Below, piece by piece: positions 1 to 5,216 of a DNA stretch of 6,619 bases. Position numbers and translations under genes: made by a program. This DNA comes from JBDTZF01 sp040005265 (lineage in GTDB: Bacteria; Verrucomicrobiota; Verrucomicrobiia; Chthoniobacterales; UBA10450): assembly GCA_040005265.1 (NCBI GenBank), contig JBDTZF010000132.1:1-6619 (forward strand). Direction: 5' to 3'. Positions within the stretch are counted from its first letter, which is position 1. The number at the start of each line of letters is the position of its first letter. Below the pieces are notes generated by a model. It did not search any database. It saw nothing but the letters and a program-made list of their open reading frames with translations, and was not told the origin of the DNA.

Positions 1-1
1 G

Positions 2-55
2 ACCCGACACGAAAAACCGCGACGCGGTCCAATCCCGCCCGGCGGTTTCAAATAA
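2..55 (+). CDS. C-terminal tail of a small basic protein (5' truncated by window edge)
   Basis: From base 2 one frame reads 17 codons and stops at TAA (53-55); the tail is TRHEKPRRGPIPPGGFK. The start lies outside the window. Taken alone this is too short to call. Its ending PPGGFK resembles the ending PPRGIK of the small protein at 802-966, the last 21 bases agree at 15 positions, and both stops are followed by similar intrinsic terminators. I infer it is the end of a paralogue of that protein. The alternative is a chance open frame upstream of the terminators; frame 1 is also open here. No function can be assigned. Confidence 0.42.
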   Translation, partial: TRHEKPRRGPIPPGGFK

Positions 56-75
56 TAGCTAGTCAGCGAAAGCTA

Positions 76-116
76 ACGCGGTGTGTGGGCAAACCCACAC
101 GCCGCGTTTCGCTTTT
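76..116 (+). terminator. Strong intrinsic terminator after the truncated small gene
   Basis: A 14-bp stem (76-89 with 94-107, one G-U pair) closes a CAAA loop. It is followed by TTTCGCTTTT. The stem begins AACGCGG and ends CCGCGTTT, like the terminator at 1030-1072. It begins 20 nt after the stop codon at 53-55, so it most likely ends that transcript. Confidence 0.8.
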
Positions 117-127
117 AGATCTAACGA

Positions 128-152
128 GCTCGCCCTCAAGGCGGGCTTTTTT
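128..152 (+). terminator. Second, tandem intrinsic terminator
   Basis: A 7-bp stem, GCTCGCC (128-134) with GGCGGGC (140-146), includes one G-U pair and a 5-nt loop, and is followed by six T. It starts 12 nt after the preceding terminator's T-rich tract and has the standard intrinsic form. It probably acts as a backup stop isolating whatever lies downstream. Confidence 0.8.
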
Positions 153-167
153 GTTTCTCACCGAGCA

Positions 168-569
168 ATGGATGACGCTGCGGCGCAGCGAAGCGTTGAC
201 TTCCATGGAATCGGCCCACTGAAAGACGTGAACGCGTCTCTGTGACCGCCCACGCCGTCATACGCGCGTTCAAAATGGATGGAGTCCAAAGAAAGCAATC
301 GAGACTCTGCCGGCCGCCAGGGCGCAATCGCCAAAGCCGCCAAGTGGCTCCGCGTTACGCCGACTCGGCGTACAGCAACAAGGCGGCAATGGCAGACGTA
401 AGGAAGCTCCCTGATCGCACGCAACATCTAAAGAAACGCTTTGAACAAGCGGCCCAAGAATGAGCCTGACTGGCCTAACAGTGAGGCCTTCGAAGCATTA
501 AACTAAGACTATCTGAAAGCCCTGGTTTTTGCCGCCAGGGGCAATCCGCAGAATCTTGTGCAGTCGTAA
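168..569 (+). pseudogene. Multiply frameshifted gene remnant, possibly a helix-turn-helix or phage-type DNA-binding protein
   Basis: No single frame gives a convincing protein, but protein-like pieces follow one another across frames. Frame 3 from ATG 168 gives VDFHGIGPLKDVNASL and stops at 241-243. Frame 2 then gives LTAHAVIRAFKMDG. Frame 1 gives GWSPKKAIETLPAARAQ. Frame 3 gives RQGAIAKAAKWLRVTP, and frame 2 gives ADSAYSNKAAMADVRKLP with a stop at 461-463. Frame 3 reads EPDWPNSEAFEALN, a stop at 504-506, then DYLKALVFAARGNPQNLVQS, with a stop at 567-569. The GW-S-x-x-x-A-I-E-T piece resembles the segment seen in some phage-type HTH proteins; this is from memory, not a search. I infer a decayed gene carrying several indels and a nonsense codon. 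The longest intact frame (GTG 242 to 463, 73 aa) is an alternative call but has no evident ribosome site. The boundaries are approximate. Confidence 0.38.
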
Positions 570-620
570 CCAGTTGGAAATCAGAGTAATAGCGTTTTAG
601 AAATCAATGCCTTTTTAGGC

Positions 621-651
621 TTGCCGTCATACTGGCATGGATACTGATAAT
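621..651 (+). promoter_or_regulatory. Possible sigma-70-type promoter upstream of the small-protein genes
   Basis: TTGCCG (621-626) and GATAAT (646-651) are separated by 19 nt, slightly longer than ideal. They sit in an AT-richer stretch between the gene remnant and the small ORFs, 18 nt before the ATG at 669 and about 150 nt before the ATG at 802. This is sequence resemblance only. Confidence 0.25.
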
Positions 652-668
652 GGAGATATCAAATAAGT

Positions 669-743
669 ATGCCGAAAGATAACAAACATGCTGCTGCTGC
701 AGAATCAGAAATTCGTAAGCAAAAGCACGAGACAAAAAAGTGA
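669..743 (+). CDS. 24-residue lysine/alanine-rich micro-ORF (possible leader or small protein)
   Basis: ATG at 669 opens a 24-codon frame (begins MPKDNKHAAAAESEI, ends KQKHETKK) with TGA at 741-743. A GGAG at 652-655 lies 13 nt upstream, which is longer than usual for a ribosome site. The peptide is highly charged, with Lys, His and Glu, and has a short Ala run. It ends 58 nt before the ATG of the 54-residue gene, so it could be a leader ORF on the same transcript or a remnant. A chance ORF cannot be excluded at this length. Confidence 0.25.
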   Translation: MPKDNKHAAAAESEIRKQKHETKK

Positions 744-786
744 TCCGCTAGTTATCCGGCGCTACTCCACACAACAACCCACAACA

Positions 787-793
787 AGAAGGA
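787..793 (+). promoter_or_regulatory. Ribosome binding site fixing the start at 802
   Basis: AGAAGGA lies 8 nt before ATG 802. It is the clearest Shine-Dalgarno-like site in the window. It supports the 54-residue reading rather than the longer one from ATG 688, whose extra N-terminal residues read as untranslated leader. Confidence 0.55.
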
Positions 794-801
794 AAGATAA
801 G

Positions 802-966
802 ATGCCAACGAAGAAAAATAAAAGCAGCAAGGTCCGCGACCTGAAGCCGCGGAAAGACGCAAAAGGCGGTGGCCATGGAACGGCCGCAGCAGACGGCCCA
901 TATCCGACAAAGGAGCCGAAGGCCATCACCGATCCGTCCCTCGATCCGCCGCGCGGAATAAAGTAA
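802..966 (+). CDS. 54-residue basic small protein with KVRDLKPRKDAKGGG motif
   Basis: The start at 802 is chosen for the AGAAGGA site 8 nt upstream; in-frame ATG 688 would add 38 residues of low plausibility. Residues 1-9 are Lys/Ser-rich. Residues 10-24 are KVRDLKPRKDAKGGG. Residues 25-54 are Gly/Pro/Asp-rich and end LDPPRGIK. There is no signal peptide, membrane segment or cysteine. The D-L-x-P-x-K-D-x-K-G-G pattern resembles short segments I associate with small uncharacterised proteins of Verrucomicrobiota and similar phyla; this is recollection, not a search. The Gly run after a charged helix-like stretch superficially recalls double-glycine leader peptides of RiPP precursors, but no modification or C39 peptidase/ABC exporter gene is in the window. 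It is probably transcribed alone and ends at the terminator at 1030-1072. The tail at 2-55 may be a paralogue. Function unknown. Confidence 0.62.
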   Translation: MPTKKNKSSKVRDLKPRKDAKGGGHGTAAADGPYPTKEPKAITDPSLDPPRGIK

Positions 967-1029
967 ACCGGCCAATCCCAAAAAAGGAACCGCAACGCGG
1001 CGACCCGCTCAGCGGCTCCAGCAAGAGAC

Positions 1030-1072
1030 AACGCGGCGCCTGGATTCAAACCCAGCGCCGCGTTTTTCTTTT
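1030..1072 (+). terminator. Strong intrinsic terminator of the 54-residue gene
   Basis: AACGCGGCGC (1030-1039) pairs perfectly with GCGCCGCGTT (1055-1064). After one bulged C (1040), TGG (1041-1043) pairs with CCA (1052-1054). TTTTTCTTTT (1063-1072) follows; its first two Ts close the stem. The opening AACGCGG, the internal CAAACCCA and the closing CGCCGCGTTT match the terminator at 76-116. Confidence 0.88.
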
Positions 1073-1110
1073 ACTCATTTGAAACTCACCTTCAGTCGGT
1101 CAGAGGAATT

Positions 1111-1803
1111 TCACTTTAGCGACGCTGCTTCCTGATCGCGTCCTTCCAATTCGAGGATCATCCGTTTGATATGCGGATGCGCCCCGTGAGGCGCCAGTAA
1201 TCGGAGGCTTTCCTGAGGATCGCCCCACTGCAATACCTGAATCCTTTCCTGTCGGGCGCCCCACGCATTCATCTCATGTTGGTTGCCCATGTAGAGATCG
1301 ATCGTATTTCGTCCCGCTAATGCCCAGCCGTAATCGTCCACCCGATAGGTCTGGCCCGTAGAAAGCAACCGAAAGATTGTCCCGGCCGGCCAACGCGACC
1401 AATCGGCGGCCGCGCTCCCGTAAACGGTAGAGATTGGTAAGGCATATTTCGATCGCTTTGCACTGGCAGTGGTCGCGACTTTTCGTCCTGAGCCGGGCTC
1501 AACGGAAAAGGGTTCCAACGCTGTATCCGAGGCCGATGCGCCAACCGTCGTGGCACGGGCAATTTCCGCCCGGCGAATTCCCGGGCCGGCCGCGTGCAAT
1601 TCGGTGCCGAGCGCGTTTCGATTACTAAACTCACGATGGTCCGTCTCCGTATGTGTGTATGCGGTCGCGCGAACATTTTGAAATTCCAGTCTCGCCAGCG
1701 GCGATTCGTAAGAGGGAAGAGCACGCGAGGTCGTTTCGCAGGCACTGAGCAACAGTGCAGCGCAAGCGGTTGGCGCTAAGAGCAAACTCTGGGGGGTATG
1801 CAC
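1111..1803 (-). CDS. 3D-domain (double-psi beta-barrel) lipoprotein, probably cell-wall acting
   Basis: A protein of 230 residues from a GTG start. The N-terminus has a hydrophobic stretch ending in lipobox L19-S20-A21-C22 (LLLSACE), indicating lipidation and export to the periplasmic face. Residues 44-195 match the 3D domain pattern. VRATAYT (44-50) comes first, then a variable stretch, then GSAAADWSRWPAGTIFRLL (129-147). YRVDDYGWALAGR (153-165) and TIDLYM (167-172) follow, then NAWGAR (179-184) and VLQWG. The conserved Asp residues at 156/157 and 169 and Trp181 are present. Related domains occur in MltA-type lytic transglycosylases and Rpf-like proteins, but no separate catalytic domain is visible, so enzymatic activity is uncertain. 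An Ala/Ser/Thr-rich stretch of about 45 residues (74-118) separates the two halves of the motif. No Shine-Dalgarno is evident. The gene is divergent from the glycosyltransferase across about 90 bp. The call is a family-level assignment. Confidence 0.85.
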   Translation of the reverse strand: MHTPQSLLLAPTACAALLLSACETTSRALPSYESPLARLEFQNVRATAYTHTETDHREFSNRNALGTELHAAGPGIRRAEIARATTVGASASDTALEPFSVEPGSGRKVATTASAKRSKYALPISTVYGSAAADWSRWPAGTIFRLLSTGQTYRVDDYGWALAGRNTIDLYMGNQHEMNAWGARQERIQVLQWGDPQESLRLLAPHGAHPHIKRMILELEGRDQEAASLK

Positions 1804-1818
1804 TTCGAGGGTCTGAAA

Positions 1819-1830
1819 GTTATTAATAAC
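1819..1830. repeat. Perfect 12-bp palindrome in the divergent intergenic region
   Basis: GTTATTAATAAC is fully self-complementary and lies 15 nt upstream of the GTG of the lipoprotein gene, read on the minus strand. On that strand TATTAA (1828-1823) within it could serve as a -10 box, with TTGCGA (1849-1844) 14 nt further upstream as a weak -35. An operator for one or both divergent genes is possible. An AT-rich 12-mer palindrome can also arise by chance. Confidence 0.3.
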
Positions 1831-1894
1831 TATTCACAGGCGCTCGCAAACGATTATTTCTGATTTTCTGGCCCGTTTCGGTCACACTACCCCC

Positions 1895-3496
1895 GTGATC
1901 GAGCACCGAATCCGGCGGTTGGAATGGATTGTCGCGATTCTGCTCTCATCGGCAGTCGTGATCCTCTTGTTGATCCGGACCGCCTACGCCGGACCCCTTT
2001 GGCGGGATGAATGCGGAGGGGTGGAGTTGGCGATGATGCCGCGAATTAGTGACATCCTGCAAAATTTTCAGTACCAAACATTTCCGCCATTATTCGCATT
2101 AATTATTCGCGGATACACGGCTCTCTTTGGCGCGAGCGATCTGGCGTTACGCAGCTTTGGTCTCGCCGTGGGCCTAGGAACGATCGGCATCGCCTGGCTG
2201 AACTCGCGAAGATTGGTTAACGATCTGCCTTTGATCTTTCTCGCTTTGCTGGGATTGAACCCGACATTTCTAATCTCCGGCACCTCGATGCGTGGCTATG
2301 GCGTCGGCAGCCTCCTATTCTTGCTTGCGCTCGGCTTGGCCATCAAAGCATTTCGTCAAGCGAACAGCCTTAGTCTTGCTCTTGTTGCCCTCGCATGCCT
2401 CGCGAGCATCAACTGTTTGGCTAATAATGTGCCGCTGGTCGGGGCGATGGCTTTATCGGCACTGATTGTCTTATTGCTGCGTCGCCGGTTCCGCGGCGCC
2501 ATCCTCGTCTCGATCCTTACCGGCTTGATCGCATTATCGTTCGCGCCAATCGCGCGAGCCTACTTCGCGGCGGATTGGAGGATGGTTGTACGAACTTACA
2601 GCGGCTCTACCTCACTTCTTCACAGATTCGCGTCGGCGTTGGGAGAACCTTTGTGGTTGATGGGATCGCTCTGGGCGATGATCGCCGTGCTCGTCCTATT
2701 TCTCTCGGTTTGCCGAATTCGCTCCGATTGGCGCGACGATCGACGCGGCTCTACAAACCTCGTCGCGTTCCTTGTCCTCTTCGTTGGGTTGTCGATCTTG
2801 GTTTATTACGGGTTCCTAAAGACGCTCGGCTATCCCACCCAGTCCTGGTATTATCTGACCTTCATCTCTGCGCTGGCCGGCGCGATTGACTTGCTTTCCG
2901 CACTCGTGTCGCGCTCCGCGGCAGCACGCCTGATGCGGCTTATCTTCGCCTCCATCGCGCTTATTGTAATTCCTTTCACGCTTAGACATTCGATTGTGCA
3001 GCGCGCAACGAACATGGATGTCGTCGCAACGGAGCTTCAGAAACGCGCAACTCCGAGCGACCTGATCGTGGTTAATCCCTGGTACTTGGGCCTTTCATTC
3101 CAATGGCATTATCGGGGTCACACGCCCTGGCGAACCATCCCCGCAATCGACGAACTCCGAATCCATCGCTACGATCTTTTGAAAGCCGCGATGGAGAAAT
3201 CAGATCCTCTCGCCGACGCGCGCCTTGCCATTCAGCAAACCCTGAAATCTGGAAACAGAGTCTGGATTGTCGGCGGGGCGCGACCACCGGAGCCCGGCCT
3301 GCCTTTATCGCTTCCACCCGCACCCCATACCGAAATCGGCTGGAGCGGCCAGGCGTATGTCAACGTTTGGTCGATGCAATTGGGCGACTTTCTACAACGG
3401 CACGTAATTCAGGGAGACGTCGCCCTTCCGCCAGCCGCCGACGTCAATCCTGACGAAAACGTTCCGGTCCTGGTCGCTGAAGGCTGGCAGGATTAA
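1895..3496 (+). CDS. GT-C fold polytopic membrane glycosyltransferase, PMT/ArnT-like
   Basis: A protein of 533 residues from a GTG start with no visible Shine-Dalgarno. TM1 is about residues 11-30. The following external loop contains LWRDEC, with Asp38-Glu39 in the position of the catalytic acidic pair of GT-C enzymes that use polyprenyl-phosphate sugars. FPPLFALIIRGYTALFG (63-79) and ALRSFGLAVGLG follow, the usual PMT_2-type pattern. Further hydrophobic helices lie near 86-104, 111-128, 136-152, 157-174, 178-196, 201-219, 252-272, 287-306, 318-337 and 346-363. A soluble C-terminal region runs from about 370 to 533. The enzyme probably transfers a sugar from a lipid-linked donor to a lipid, glycan or protein on the outer face of the inner membrane. 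Donor and acceptor cannot be read from sequence. No glycan cluster surrounds it. It may be cotranscribed with kbl, 56 bp downstream, as no terminator lies between them. Confidence 0.86.
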   Translation: MIEHRIRRLEWIVAILLSSAVVILLLIRTAYAGPLWRDECGGVELAMMPRISDILQNFQYQTFPPLFALIIRGYTALFGASDLALRSFGLAVGLGTIGIAWLNSRRLVNDLPLIFLALLGLNPTFLISGTSMRGYGVGSLLFLLALGLAIKAFRQANSLSLALVALACLASINCLANNVPLVGAMALSALIVLLLRRRFRGAILVSILTGLIALSFAPIARAYFAADWRMVVRTYSGSTSLLHRFASALGEPLWLMGSLWAMIAVLVLFLSVCRIRSDWRDDRRGSTNLVAFLVLFVGLSILVYYGFLKTLGYPTQSWYYLTFISALAGAIDLLSALVSRSAAARLMRLIFASIALIVIPFTLRHSIVQRATNMDVVATELQKRATPSDLIVVNPWYLGLSFQWHYRGHTPWRTIPAIDELRIHRYDLLKAAMEKSDPLADARLAIQQTLKSGNRVWIVGGARPPEPGLPLSLPPAPHTEIGWSGQAYVNVWSMQLGDFLQRHVIQGDVALPPAADVNPDENVPVLVAEGWQD

Positions 3497-3518
3497 GCGT
3501 GGCCATGTGCTGAAAATT

Positions 3519-3546
3519 TTGCATAGCCGGCTCTCTTCCGTAAAAC
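3519..3546 (+). promoter_or_regulatory. Candidate kbl promoter positioned for a leaderless transcript
   Basis: TTGCAT (3519-3524) and TAAAAC (3541-3546) are 16 nt apart in the gap between the glycosyltransferase and kbl. Transcription would begin about 7 nt after the -10 box, at or next to the ATG at 3553. No Shine-Dalgarno precedes that ATG. This is motif resemblance only. Confidence 0.3.
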
Positions 3547-3552
3547 TGAGTC

Positions 3553-4740
3553 ATGACCGCGGACTTTCGAAAGCAGGTTTTGCAAACGCTCGAAGAAATA
3601 AGATCGCAGGATCTTTATAAGACCGAGCGAGTTATCACCACGCCACAGGATGCGCACATCGCCATCGCCGGAGGCAAACGCGTGCTCAACATGTGCGCGA
3701 ACAATTACCTCGGCCTCGCTGATCATCCCGCGCTGATTGCCGCGGCCAAGGAAGCGCTCGACACGCACGGGTTCGGAATGGCCAGCGTGCGTTTCATCTG
3801 CGGCACTCAGGACATCCACAAGGAACTCGAAAGCGCGCTGACCAAGTTCCTCGGAACAGAAGAGACCATTCTGTATCCGTCGTGTTTCGATGCGAATGGC
3901 GGATTGTTTGAAACACTTCTCACGGACAAAGACGCGATCGTTAGCGACGAACTAAATCACGCGAGCATTATCGACGGCGTCCGGCTCTGCAAAGCGCAAC
4001 GCTTTCGTTACAAGCACAACGACATGACCGATCTTGAAGCGCAGCTCCGCGCGGCAAAGGACGCCCGGTTTCGATTGATCGCCACCGATGGCTGTTTCTC
4101 AATGGATGGGACGATCGCGGACCTGGCAACGATTGTCGATCTCGCTCAAAAGTACAATGCGCTCACCATGATTGATGACGCGCACGCCACCGGTTTTCTC
4201 GGAAAGACGGGACGCGGCACGCACGAGTATCGCGGCGTCATCGGGAAGATCGACATCATCACCGGCACACTCGGCAAAGCGCTCGGCGGCGCCAGTGGCG
4301 GATTTACCAGCGGACGAAAAGAAATTGTCGATCTTCTGCGGCAGCGGTCGCGCCCGTATCTTTTCTCCAACACGATTGCGCCGCCCGTTGTCGCCGCCTC
4401 ATTGAAAGCGCTCGAGCTTCTTAGCAGCTCCACTGAATTGCGCGACAAACTCGAAGAAAACACAAAGTATTTTCGGGCAGCGTTGACCGAGCGCGGTCTC
4501 TCCATAAAACCTGGCACGCATCCGATCGTTCCGATCATGATCGGCGACGCCGCAAAATCGCAGAAATTCGCCGCCCGAATGCTCGAGAAAGGCGTGTACG
4601 TCATCGGCTTCTTCTATCCGGTAGTGCCGCACGGTACCGCCCGTGTCCGAACGCAGGTTTCGGCCGCCCATTCACGCGAAGATTTGGAATTTGCCGTGAA
4701 AGCGTTCGCTGAGACGAACGAAGAACTGAAATTGGTGTAG
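3553..4740 (+). CDS. kbl: Glycine C-acetyltransferase (2-amino-3-ketobutyrate CoA ligase)
   Basis: A cytosolic PLP enzyme of the alpha-oxoamine synthase family. It cleaves 2-amino-3-ketobutyrate with CoA to glycine and acetyl-CoA, the second step of threonine degradation through threonine dehydrogenase. At 395 residues it is close to the roughly 398 of the E. coli enzyme and is alignable throughout. NNYLGLADHP lies at 50-59, then GFGMASVRFICGTQDIHKEL (73-92), SCFDANGGLFETLL (110-123) and SDELNHASIIDGVRLCKA (131-148). Then come IATDGCFSMDG (176-186), IDDAHATGF (207-215) and TGTLGKALGGASGG (237-250). Lys242 is the Schiff-base lysine; His136, Asp208 and His211 are the usual cofactor-contacting positions. 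GFFYPVVPHGTARVRTQVSA near 352-371 is the substrate-carboxylate-binding end. The family also includes BioF, HemA and Spt, but the FICGTQDIHKEL and FSMDG signatures are those of Kbl. No tdh is adjacent. The stop codon lies within the downstream palindromic repeat. Confidence 0.97.
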   Translation: MTADFRKQVLQTLEEIRSQDLYKTERVITTPQDAHIAIAGGKRVLNMCANNYLGLADHPALIAAAKEALDTHGFGMASVRFICGTQDIHKELESALTKFLGTEETILYPSCFDANGGLFETLLTDKDAIVSDELNHASIIDGVRLCKAQRFRYKHNDMTDLEAQLRAAKDARFRLIATDGCFSMDGTIADLATIVDLAQKYNALTMIDDAHATGFLGKTGRGTHEYRGVIGKIDIITGTLGKALGGASGGFTSGRKEIVDLLRQRSRPYLFSNTIAPPVVAASLKALELLSSSTELRDKLEENTKYFRAALTERGLSIKPGTHPIVPIMIGDAAKSQKFAARMLEKGVYVIGFFYPVVPHGTARVRTQVSAAHSREDLEFAVKAFAETNEELKLV

Positions 4741-4796
4741 AGGCGGCCGTGTCGGCCGCATAGTTTGAGGATTGCGGGCGACACGCCCGCCACTAC
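4737..4796. repeat. REP-doublet / BIME-like palindromic element overlapping the kbl stop
   Basis: Two 23-nt palindromic units are arranged head to head. Unit 1 (4737-4759) begins GTAG and forms the hairpin GCGGCC-GTGTC-GGCCGC. Unit 2 (4774-4796) forms GCGGGC-GACAC-GCCCGC and ends CTAC. The two loops are exact complements, and the units are imperfect inverted copies of each other around a 14-nt spacer. The GTAG/CTAC ends are the tetranucleotide typical of REP sequences mobilised by RAYT (TnpA-REP) transposases; none is in the window. The TAG of kbl is the last three bases of the leading GTAG. As RNA it could shield the 3' end of the kbl message or weaken read-through into the DUF3303 gene. Confidence 0.75.
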
Positions 4797-4803
4797 AAAA
4801 AAC

Positions 4804-5070
4804 ATGCTGTACATGGTGATCGAGCGATTCAAAGACGCACCCGCGATTTATCAGCGATTTCGCGATAAAGGCCGAATGATGCCGGACGGCTTGGAATATG
4901 TTTCGAGCTGGATCGCTGACGATTTCAAGACTTGCTGGCAACTCATGCGGGCGGATGATTTCGCGCTGTTCGATGAATGGATCGCAAACTGGCACGATCT
5001 CATGGATTTCGAAGTCGTCCCGGTGCGGACTTCGGCGGAGGTTGCCGCCGCGATGCGTGAGTCATCCTGA
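4804..5070 (+). CDS. DUF3303-family small protein
   Basis: An 88-residue cytosolic protein with no signal or membrane segment, matching DUF3303 along its length. The features are LYMVIERFKDAPAIYQRF near the N-terminus, GRMMPDGLEYVSSWI around 24-38, the Trp/Cys-bearing segment KTCWQLMRADD (42-52), and DEWIANWHDLMDFEVVPV (57-74). The family is a small alpha/beta fold of the dimeric ferredoxin-like type with no established reaction. ATG 4804 is chosen because the in-frame ATG at 4765 adds only 13 residues read from the palindromic repeat (MRIAGDTPATTKN). ATG 4813 is a second option. There is no Shine-Dalgarno because the repeat occupies the upstream sequence. It may be cotranscribed with kbl across the repeat. 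Confidence 0.86.
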   Translation: MLYMVIERFKDAPAIYQRFRDKGRMMPDGLEYVSSWIADDFKTCWQLMRADDFALFDEWIANWHDLMDFEVVPVRTSAEVAAAMRESS

Positions 5071-5119
5071 GAGAATCTCCACGATCGCGGGAGAATCGAA
5101 GAATCTCATCCATCGAGGG

Positions 5120-5157
5120 ATTGGCTGCGCGCCAATTTGACCGCTTTAAGCAGTCAA
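5120..5157. other. Two adjacent small hairpins between convergent genes
   Basis: The convergent gap 5071-5216 holds no gene. ATTGGC (5120-5125) pairs with GCCAAT (5131-5136) over a 5-nt loop. TTGACCGC (5137-5144) pairs with GCAGTCAA (5150-5157) apart from one C-A mismatch, which becomes a G-U pair in minus-strand RNA. Neither is followed by a real T-run, so they are at best weak or Rho-type end structures for the DUF3303 gene or the minus-strand operon. GAGAATC also recurs in 5071-5107 without clear meaning. Confidence 0.25.
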
Positions 5158-5216
5158 GTCTAACGGGGCATGAGTTTTCGCTCCGGGCGGGATCCGTATT
5201 TCGCCGGAAACGAAAA

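Noticed and set aside
14..49. Similarity of 14-49 to 987-1019 (ACCGC-ACGCGG motifs) as a shared structured RNA
   Set aside because: In the first copy it is within coding sequence and in the second it is after the stop, so it cannot be homologous if the tails and terminators are. The GC-rich similarity is probably chance.
519..542. Hairpin CCCTGG...CCAGGG as a terminator or regulator
   Set aside because: It lies within a protein-like segment of the gene remnant, has a 9-nt loop and is not followed by a T-run; coincidence is likely.
688..801. Longer version of the small protein starting at ATG 688 (92 residues)
   Set aside because: The clear AGAAGGA site precedes ATG 802. The extra N-terminal residues are low-complexity and overlap the micro-ORF at 669-743.
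762..1049. Minus-strand ORFs over the small-protein gene and its terminator
   Set aside because: They are composed of hydrophobic and Arg runs that mirror the plus-strand gene, and one runs into the terminator stem. They have no start context.
4146..4671. Minus-strand ORFs of 90-152 residues opposite kbl
   Set aside because: Shadows of a highly conserved coding sequence on the other strand.
4765..4803. Upstream start for the DUF3303 protein
   Set aside because: The added 13 residues are translated from the palindromic repeat, and the family begins at the LYMVIERF segment.
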